DNA of 9,076 nt from Candidatus Pacearchaeota archaeon (GTDB taxonomy: Archaea > Nanobdellota > Nanobdellia > UBA10117 > JABICX01), in contig JAFCCX010000027.1 of assembly GCA_017609995.1 (NCBI GenBank), forward strand, positions 1 to 9,076, given 5' to 3'. Below the pieces are notes generated by a model that did no database searches, had not been told where the DNA came from, and saw only the letters and a program-made list of their open reading frames with translations. Made by a program: the position numbers and the translations under genes. Position 1 is the stretch's first letter, and the number at the start of each line of letters is the position of its first letter. Positions 5,533 to 9,076 of the stretch are shown one piece after another.

Positions 5533-6025
5533 CAACTTGACACATATCTCCAACTAATTGTTGAAATTGTTCAGCATCTTGTCTTGTTCCAATTATACCT
5601 GCACCCCAATGCATAGGTATTCCAATTTCAGCCATCTCTGGAATTTTATCTGTATCACCTGAATGATAAATCTTAACTCCAAAGAAGTCTATAACATAAC
5701 CAATTCCTGTTCTTGGTGTGTGATATGGTTTACCAATGTTATAGGCAGGAACTGCAATAACTTTAATGTCGTGATTTTTGTAACCTTTTCCAACTTCAAG
5801 AAGTTTAGCAATAACTATTGTATTTGGTTTCATTAATCTTTGAATGTTTTGAGGAGAACAATGGTCGTGATGTTCATGTGTTATTAGAACATAATCTGCA
5901 GGTGGTGCTACACCATCTAGAATATAAGGATCAACATAAACTATTTTTCCTTGTGATTCAAATCTAAAACCAGCGTGACCTAACCACTTGAGATGAACTG
6001 GTCCTATATTTAATTCTCCTGCCAT
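5522..6025 (-). CDS. Metallo-beta-lactamase-fold hydrolase, UPF0173-like, internally shortened
   Basis: A 167-aa member of the metal-dependent hydrolase family related to UPF0173 (usually about 210-230 aa). It opens with HLKWLGHAGFRFE (11-23) and carries DPY (32-34), the metal motif THEHHDH (49-55, H-x-H-x-D-H), HSGDTD (121-126) and MHWG (138-141). In the family, GDTDxIPEM is followed by about 35 residues (a DVALLPxxGTYxM-like strand and a helix ending in KPKxA) before IPMHWG. Here IPEMAEI (128-134) joins GIPMHWG directly, so one beta-alpha unit is missing in frame while metal ligands on both sides remain. Substrate unknown; cytoplasmic. It is transcribed alone from the minus strand, convergent with the phosphoesterase, with a leaderless box A. 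Confidence 0.82.
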   Translation of the reverse strand: MAGELNIGPVHLKWLGHAGFRFESQGKIVYVDPYILDGVAPPADYVLITHEHHDHCSPQNIQRLMKPNTIVIAKLLEVGKGYKNHDIKVIAVPAYNIGKPYHTPRTGIGYVIDFFGVKIYHSGDTDKIPEMAEIGIPMHWGAGIIGTRQDAEQFQQLVGDMCQVAIL

Positions 6026-6046
6026 AACTGGAGAAAGATTAACTAC

Positions 6047-6054
6047 AATAAATA
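6047..6054 (-). promoter_or_regulatory. Box A (TATA) of the minus-strand hydrolase
   Basis: On the minus strand TATTTATT lies 22-29 nt before the ATG that ends at 6025. It shares the 74-bp divergent spacer with the promoter of the membrane protein gene at 6100. Confidence 0.5.
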
Positions 6055-6070
6055 TATTTCTATAGTAAAC

Positions 6071-6078
6071 TTTAAATC
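6071..6078 (+). promoter_or_regulatory. Box A (TATA) of the Cys-rich membrane protein gene
   Basis: TTTAAATC lies 22-29 nt before ATG 6100. It is divergent from the hydrolase promoter, with 16 bp between the two boxes. Confidence 0.55.
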
Positions 6079-6099
6079 TATGTCTATCCTTGTAAAATC

Positions 6100-6561
6100 A
6101 TGATTTGCATAATTGCACTAGTTGTGTTTGGAGTACTTGGAATATTTTCAGCTACACATAGAAAGTTAGCTGCAGAAGCATTTGATTGTGTTTTCAAAAC
6201 AATTACTTTACGGCCTTGTGACACTGGCTTTGATCAGCGAGTAAAAGGAAAGTTGGTTGGTTGGCTTTTTGTTAGAAATCCAAAAGTAGCTGGAGCAGTT
6301 AGCAAGAATTTCAAAGTATTTTCTTGGCTTTTAGTTATTATTATGCTAGTTAGTATGGTATATTCTGGTATTGCAATCTATAACTTAGCAACACATGGAA
6401 CTTGCACACCAGAGAATCCAGATGCATGTGTTCTAACACCTGAGCAAATTGCAGGTGGATGTGATTGTGAAATTCTAGATGAATGTAGTGTTGTCATTGC
6501 TGGTGATTGCGGTCCAGATTGTGAGTGTGAAGACAAGCGAGATTGCAACTTAACAACGTAA
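6100..6561 (+). CDS. Cys-rich membrane protein next to a thioredoxin-like gene
   Basis: A 153-aa protein with two hydrophobic segments (about 2-17 and 73-96). Between them is a basic loop containing AFDCVFKTITLRPCDTGFDQ (27-46). I recall this short RPC-containing loop from uncharacterised membrane proteins encoded beside thioredoxin- or DsbA-like genes, but I cannot name a family. After the second segment comes a Cys-rich tail: C102 and C110, then seven Cys between 121 and 149, with many Asp and Glu. Two segments with a basic, presumably cytoplasmic loop put the tail outside. The following gene encodes a membrane-anchored CPHC protein, so a joint role in extracytoplasmic disulfide formation or exchange is likely. 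The acidic Cys-rich tail could also bind metal. The start is supported by the box A spacing. Confidence 0.65.
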   Translation: MICIIALVVFGVLGIFSATHRKLAAEAFDCVFKTITLRPCDTGFDQRVKGKLVGWLFVRNPKVAGAVSKNFKVFSWLLVIIMLVSMVYSGIAIYNLATHGTCTPENPDACVLTPEQIAGGCDCEILDECSVVIAGDCGPDCECEDKRDCNLTT

Positions 6562-6605
6562 AAAACGCATTAACGCTGTGAATATAGTCGTAATCATCAA
6601 AAAGG

Positions 6606-6613
6606 TTTTATAT
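6606..6613 (+). promoter_or_regulatory. Box A (TATA) of the CPHC protein gene
   Basis: TTTTATAT lies 25-32 nt before ATG 6638. It supports that ATG rather than the in-frame GTG 6578, although the spacing is slightly longer than in the neighbours. Confidence 0.45.
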
Positions 6614-6637
6614 GTTACTTTTAAGGCTAAATTAACA

Positions 6638-7297
6638 ATGGTCGATGAAAAAAATACACCTGATGAAGATGAGCCAAATACTGATCAACCAGAAGAAACG
6701 CCTGTAGAAAAAGAATCTACAGTAGAACCAGTTGAAACTACATCTACGCAATCATTTAAAATAAATAAGATATGGATTTGGCAAGGACTTGTAGCTATTT
6801 TCGTAATTCTACTTATTGCATCTATTTGGACTGGTGGATTTGGACTTGTGGGTTCAGCTGTTCAAGACCCACCATCACAACAGCCACCTGCAGTAAATAG
6901 GTTAGGAACATATGATGTTCATGAAAATACTATTTGTACAGAAGATGGAAAACCGGTAGTTTACTTATTCTCAACAACATGGTGTCCACACTGTACTTGG
7001 ATTACAGACACCTTCAATAGTGTTGCACAAGAATATGTAGATGCTGGAAAAATTGTCGCATATCATTGGGAAATTGATATTGGCGATGATACACTAACAG
7101 ATGAAGTTGAAACAGAAGTTCCAGCAGAACACATGAGTATTTACAGACAGTTTAATCCCGGTGGTTCAATACCAACTTTTGTATTTGGATGTCAATATTC
7201 AAGAATTGGTAATGGACATGAACAAGCAAATGATTTAGCTGCAGAAGATGCAGAGTTTAGACAACTCTTTGATAAACTAATTGAAGAAACTGGCTAA
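6638..7297 (+). CDS. Membrane-anchored thioredoxin-like protein with CPHC site
   Basis: A 219-aa protein counted from ATG 6638. Residues 1-43 are acidic, rich in Glu, Thr and Pro, and probably disordered in the cytoplasm. Residues 45-75 form a membrane segment (WIWQGLVAIFVILLIASIW). A short Pro-rich linker leads to a thioredoxin fold with YLFSTTWCPHCTWITDTF (109-126), active site C116-P-H-C119, and the cis-proline motif IPTF (178-181). Extra Cys at 100 and 185 flank the domain and may form a structural disulfide. CPHC is the DsbA-type active site, favouring an oxidase or isomerase on the outer side of the membrane. A longer reading from GTG 6578 would add 20 residues, but the start signals favour 6638. 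It follows the Cys-rich membrane protein gene, a likely partner. A T-run follows the stop. Confidence 0.85.
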   Translation: MVDEKNTPDEDEPNTDQPEETPVEKESTVEPVETTSTQSFKINKIWIWQGLVAIFVILLIASIWTGGFGLVGSAVQDPPSQQPPAVNRLGTYDVHENTICTEDGKPVVYLFSTTWCPHCTWITDTFNSVAQEYVDAGKIVAYHWEIDIGDDTLTDEVETEVPAEHMSIYRQFNPGGSIPTFVFGCQYSRIGNGHEQANDLAAEDAEFRQLFDKLIEETG

Positions 7298-7300
7298 ACC

Positions 7301-7310
7301 TTTTTTTCTT
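7301..7310 (+). terminator. T-run terminator after the CPHC gene
   Basis: Seven T followed by CTT begin 4 nt after the stop codon. Runs of this kind are the usual archaeal termination signal. Confidence 0.5.
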
Positions 7311-7315
7311 ATTTA

Positions 7316-7348
7316 TATTCTAAAACATATAGTTGTCACTTTAGAATA
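7316..7348. repeat. Perfect 9-bp inverted repeat with 15-bp centre
   Basis: TATTCTAAA (7316-7324) and TTTAGAATA (7340-7348) are exact reverse complements. They lie between the T-run of the CPHC gene and the promoter region of the basic protein gene, ending 9 bp before its presumed box A. It could be a regulator site or an RNA 3' hairpin. Confidence 0.45.
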
Positions 7349-7357
7349 CACAATAAC

Positions 7358-7365
7358 ATTAAAAT
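7358..7365 (+). promoter_or_regulatory. Probable box A (TATA) of the basic protein gene
   Basis: ATTAAAAT would place the RNA start near 7387, leaving a leader of about 25 nt that includes the Shine-Dalgarno motif. No better box is seen between the inverted repeat and the gene. Confidence 0.35.
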
Positions 7366-7397
7366 ACTATTCCCGCAATATAATAACAACTAAAAAT

Positions 7398-7403
7398 GGA
7401 GGG
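7398..7403 (+). promoter_or_regulatory. Strong Shine-Dalgarno motif of the basic protein gene
   Basis: GGAGGG lies 8 nt before ATG 7412, the best ribosome binding site in the window. It suggests high expression and a leadered mRNA. It overlaps ATG 7396, whose frame closes after three codons. Confidence 0.65.
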
Positions 7404-7411
7404 ATGAGACA

Positions 7412-7684
7412 ATGGTTTTTGGTTTGCTAAGACGAGTTCGAAGAAAAGTTACACGAAAGAAAGCTACTACTCGAAAGAGAACTGTAAAGAGAGCTACTAG
7501 AAAGAAAGCAACAACTAGAAGACGAACAACTACAAGAAAGACTACAGCTCGAAGAACTACTGCACGACGAACTACAGCTCGAAAAGCTACAAGAAAACGA
7601 GTAGTAAGACGAGCAACTACTGCAAGACGAACTACAGCTCGAAGAACTACTGCACGACGAACAACAACTAGACGAAGAAGATAA
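7412..7684 (+). CDS. Arg/Thr/Ala/Lys repeat protein resembling a histone-H1 tail
   Basis: A 90-aa, extremely basic, low-complexity protein. Only the first eight residues (MVFGLLRR) contain a hydrophobic cluster; the rest is Arg, Thr, Ala and Lys with a few Val, and no acidic residue at all. Units such as TTARR recur, seen most clearly at 44-58 and 69-83. This composition resembles the DNA-compacting tails of histone H1 and bacterial H1-like proteins such as chlamydial Hc2, so a nucleoid or RNA-binding role is plausible. I know of no proven homologue. The strong Shine-Dalgarno motif, a likely leader and T-rich DNA downstream mark it as a real, well-expressed single gene. The opposite strand is also open (7427-7696), a by-product of the repeat. 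The gene has internal DNA repeats that may let the repeat number vary. Confidence 0.75.
   Translation: MVFGLLRRVRRKVTRKKATTRKRTVKRATRKKATTRRRTTTRKTTARRTTARRTTARKATRKRVVRRATTARRTTARRTTARRTTTRRRR
7541..7662 (+). repeat. 32-bp exact direct repeat inside the basic protein gene
   Basis: The 32 bp at 7541-7572 recur exactly at 7631-7662, 90 bp (30 codons) apart, so the protein repeats in register. Part of the unit (ACTACAGCTCGAA) also occurs at 7571-7583. The near-exact DNA identity points to recent duplication or homogenisation. Confidence 0.7.
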
Positions 7685-7698
7685 ACTCCTACTCAACC

Positions 7699-7725
7699 TT
7701 TCTTTTTATTTTTAATTATTTTTTT
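7699..7725 (+). terminator. T-rich terminator after the basic protein gene
   Basis: A run of T tracts (TTTCTTTTTATTTTT, then seven T) follows the stop codon by 15 nt, without a GC-rich hairpin. This fits archaeal U-tract termination. Confidence 0.55.
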
Positions 7726-7735
7726 ATTACATAAT

Positions 7736-7743
7736 TTTTTAAA
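7736..7743 (+). promoter_or_regulatory. Box A (TATA) of the ThiI-like gene
   Basis: TTTTTAAA lies exactly 22-29 nt before ATG 7765, the same box and spacing as at the aRF1 leader ORF. The promoter of the broken gene seems intact. Confidence 0.6.
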
Positions 7744-7750
7744 TCATTAT

Positions 7751-7771
7751 GTTTCATATGTAACATGAAAC
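7751..7771. promoter_or_regulatory. Inverted repeat over the ThiI-like start codon
   Basis: GTTTCAT (7751-7757) and ATGAAAC (7765-7771) are exact reverse complements around 7 bp, and the right arm contains the start codon. With a leaderless mRNA the left arm would not be transcribed, so a DNA operator is more likely than an RNA hairpin. Chance is not excluded. Confidence 0.35.
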
Positions 7772-8331
7772 TACTTTGCTTGTTAAGTGGTGGAATTGAT
7801 TCACCTGTTGCAGCTTACTTAATGAAAGAAAAAGGTTATTCTTTAGAGTTTGTGCACTTTAATATGATGCCTTTTGGTCATACTCACACTTTTGATAAAG
7901 TTAAGAAACTAATTAAAAAAATTGGTAACAAGAAACTTCATGTTATTGAACATGGCAAATGGATTGGTAAAGCTTACGAAAAGATTCCAAGAAAAAACAT
8001 TATTTGTTTGTTATGTAGAAGACGAATGTTAAAACAAGCTTAAAAACTTGCAAAGAAACTTGGTTGCAAAGGTTTAGTTACAGGTGAAAACTTAGGACAA
8101 GTTGCATCACAAACTATTGACAACTTGCAAGTTGAAGACGCTGCAATTAAACTTCCTATTGTTCGTCCGTTAATTGGCTGGAACAAAAATGATATTATTA
8201 ATGTTGCAAAAGACATTGGGACATATACCACCTCAATTGAACCAGGTGGTTGTTGCAACTTAACTCCAAATAAACCTGAAACCCATGCTAAAATCGAAGA
8301 GATTATAAATGCTGAAAAACGGGTAAAATGA
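7765..8331 (+). pseudogene. thiI: ThiI-type PP-loop sulfurtransferase, broken by an in-frame TAA
   Basis: The frame encodes the ATP-binding half of ThiI, which makes 4-thiouridine in tRNA. Seen are the PP-loop SGGIDSP (8-14), ICLLCRRRML (80-89) with C81 and C84, TGENLGQVASQT (106-117), LPIVRPLIG (130-138) and the CC pair at 163-164, all in one reading frame. Codon 93 is TAA (8041-8043), where relatives usually have Glu (MLRIAEKIAKK-like), so a single G-to-T change from GAA explains it. The 92-aa upstream product lacks the second half of the active site. The downstream half has no ATG start. THUMP and rhodanese domains are absent, as in short archaeal forms. It may be a young pseudogene, a strain variant or a sequencing error; conservation after the stop suggests that the break is recent. 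The TGA end overlaps the FKBP start region. Confidence 0.8.
8302..8309 (+). promoter_or_regulatory. Box A (TATA) of the FKBP gene, inside the ThiI-like frame
   Basis: ATTATAAA lies 22-29 nt before ATG 8331, within the end of the broken gene. It would let FKBP be transcribed independently of that gene. Confidence 0.45.
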
Positions 8332-8660
8332 TGAAAGCATATCTTATTCTAACAGTTGTTTGCTTACTTTTAGTAAGCGGATGTATTGGAGGTGAAACAA
8401 TGGTAAAAGACGGAGATACAATTAAGGTTGATTATTGGCTAACTGTTGATGGAGAACAAATTGATACATCAGAAGGTCGTGGACCTTTTGAATTCACAGT
8501 TGGTGCAGGGCAAGTTATTCCTGGTTTTGACAAAACAGTTATTGGAATGAAAGTTGGTGATACAAAAGAAGTTACACTTACTGGCACAGATGCATACACA
8601 GCAGGACCTCTTGCAGGAAAAACCTTAAACTTCAAGATTACTATTTTATCTATTGAGTAA
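8331..8660 (+). CDS. FKBP-type peptidyl-prolyl isomerase, lipoprotein
   Basis: A 109-aa protein from ATG 8331; the adjacent ATG 8328 would add one Met. Residues 1-17 are a signal peptide (MKAYLILTVVCLLLVSGC) with a lipobox-like LVSGC, so the protein is probably anchored outside the cell by a lipid on Cys 18. The FKBP domain follows: VKVDY-like start (DTIKVDYWL), GPFEFTVG, and the hallmark VIPGFDKTVIGMKVGD, ending LNFKITILSIE. It is a minimal FKBP without the chaperone insert (IF domain) of SlyD-type proteins. It should speed proline cis-trans isomerisation in exported proteins, and thus might work with the CPHC protein in folding outside the membrane; that link is inference. A box A at the usual distance supports 8331. 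The 8328 ATG overlaps the TGA of the broken ThiI-like frame. Confidence 0.9.
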   Translation: MKAYLILTVVCLLLVSGCIGGETMVKDGDTIKVDYWLTVDGEQIDTSEGRGPFEFTVGAGQVIPGFDKTVIGMKVGDTKEVTLTGTDAYTAGPLAGKTLNFKITILSIE

Positions 8661-8663
8661 ACT

Positions 8664-8671
8664 ATTTATTT
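8664..8671 (+). promoter_or_regulatory. Box A (TATA) of the cPGS-like gene
   Basis: ATTTATTT lies 22-29 nt before ATG 8693, just after the FKBP stop codon. It is a weak match but has the common spacing. Confidence 0.45.
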
Positions 8672-8692
8672 GTGTTTTGTTTACTCAGCTAT

Positions 8693-9076
8693 ATGAAAAA
8701 TAGGAATGTTATAATTATGGGTGCTGCTGGTCGGGATTTTCATAATTTCAACACATTCTTCAGGGATAAACCAGAGTATAATGTTGTTTGTTTTACTGCA
8801 ACTCAAATTGTAGGGATTGCAAACAGACGCTATCCAAAAGAACTTGCAGGTAAACTTTACCCGCAAGGAATTCCAATTTATGATGAAAAATATCTTCCTG
8901 AGCTAATCCAAGATAACAAAGTTGATGTTGTTGTCTTAGCTTATTCTGACTTGCCTCATGACTATGTAATGCAGAAAGCTGAAAAAGTTATTGCAGTTGG
9001 TGCAGATTTCTGGCTTCTTGGTGCAAACAGCACAATGATTAAGTCAAAAAAACCTATTATTTCTGTTTGTGCAGTT
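8693..9076 (+). CDS. Cyclic 2,3-diphosphoglycerate synthetase-like GTPase, N-terminal part
   Basis: The frame starts at ATG 8693 and runs off the window after 128 codons. It opens with MKNRNVIIMGAAGRDFHNFN, the signature of the archaeal family that includes cyclic 2,3-diphosphoglycerate synthetase (COG2403-type predicted GTPases). Further family stretches are FTATQI (34-39), RRYPKELAGKLYPQGIPIY (45-63), AYSDLPHDYVMQKA (83-96) and GADFWLLG (103-110). The P-loop expected soon after KKPIISVCAV lies beyond the window edge. In some methanogens the enzyme makes the thermoprotectant cyclic 2,3-diphosphoglycerate from 2,3-diphosphoglycerate and ATP. In other archaea the family's role is not settled, so synthetase activity is not claimed here. 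The N-terminal third is an NAD-like Rossmann fold. It seems to have its own leaderless promoter. Confidence 0.82.
   Translation, partial: MKNRNVIIMGAAGRDFHNFNTFFRDKPEYNVVCFTATQIVGIANRRYPKELAGKLYPQGIPIYDEKYLPELIQDNKVDVVVLAYSDLPHDYVMQKAEKVIAVGADFWLLGANSTMIKSKKPIISVCAV

Noticed and set aside
6578..6637. GTG 6578 as the start of the CPHC protein, adding 20 residues.
   Set aside because: No Shine-Dalgarno or box A fits it, while TTTTATAT fits ATG 6638. The extra residues would also place a hydrophobic stretch before an acidic disordered region.
7427..7696. Serine/cysteine-rich open frame on the minus strand.
   Set aside because: It is the antisense shadow of the Arg/Thr repeat gene, with only Ser/Cys low complexity and no own start signals.
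8040..8258. Minus-strand open frame over the broken ThiI-like gene.
   Set aside because: The plus strand retains clear ThiI motifs throughout; the opposite frame has no domain features.
8681..8866. Minus-strand open frame over the start of the cPGS-like gene.
   Set aside because: The plus strand is strongly conserved coding sequence and the reverse reading shows no motif; the same holds for 8432-8635 over FKBP.

Overview
The window is AT-rich, gene-dense archaeal DNA. The translation genes fix the domain: aRF1 with NIKS and GGQ, aIF5A with a hypusination site, aIF2 gamma and ribosomal protein L40e. Short proteins and trimmed factors (aRF1 without its mini-domain, aIF2 gamma without its zinc knuckle), together with Cys-rich and thioredoxin-like membrane proteins, suggest a small-genome DPANN archaeon, perhaps of the Woesearchaeota/Pacearchaeota type. 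That placement is inference. No tRNA, rRNA, CRISPR array or insertion sequence was seen, and no stretch over 300 bases lacks a gene.

Layout. 1-675: 3' end of a valyl-tRNA synthetase gene. 712-1086: small winged-helix protein with a possible operator in its own promoter. 1087-2316: aRF1, preceded by an unusual 102-nt leader. 2351-2653: 100-aa protein with an HExxH motif. 2686-3263: aIF5A and L40e, probably one operon. 3295-4464: aIF2 gamma. 4496-5532: an EF-Tu-domain-2-like protein overlapping a membrane-anchored metallophosphoesterase. 5522-6025 (minus): a metallo-beta-lactamase-fold hydrolase that seems internally shortened. 6100-7297: a Cys-rich membrane protein and a membrane-anchored CPHC thioredoxin-like protein. 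7412-7684: a 90-aa Arg/Thr/Ala/Lys repeat protein resembling a histone-H1 tail. 7765-8331: a ThiI-type PP-loop gene broken by an in-frame TAA. 8331-8660: an FKBP lipoprotein. 8693-end: start of a cyclic-2,3-diphosphoglycerate-synthetase-like GTPase gene.

Expression logic. Most operon-leading genes have a TATA-like box A exactly 22-29 nt before the start codon, as expected for leaderless mRNAs. Shine-Dalgarno motifs appear mainly where a leader exists (L40e, the basic protein, aRF1). The same spacing rule places the aRF1 promoter not at the aRF1 start but at an ATG 102 nt upstream. That ATG opens an 18-codon frame, in phase with aRF1, ending in UGA. A second in-phase UGA touches the aRF1 GUG start. 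Among complete genes here UGA otherwise appears only in ATGA overlaps, so a release-factor autoregulatory leader is the most interesting hypothesis in the window.
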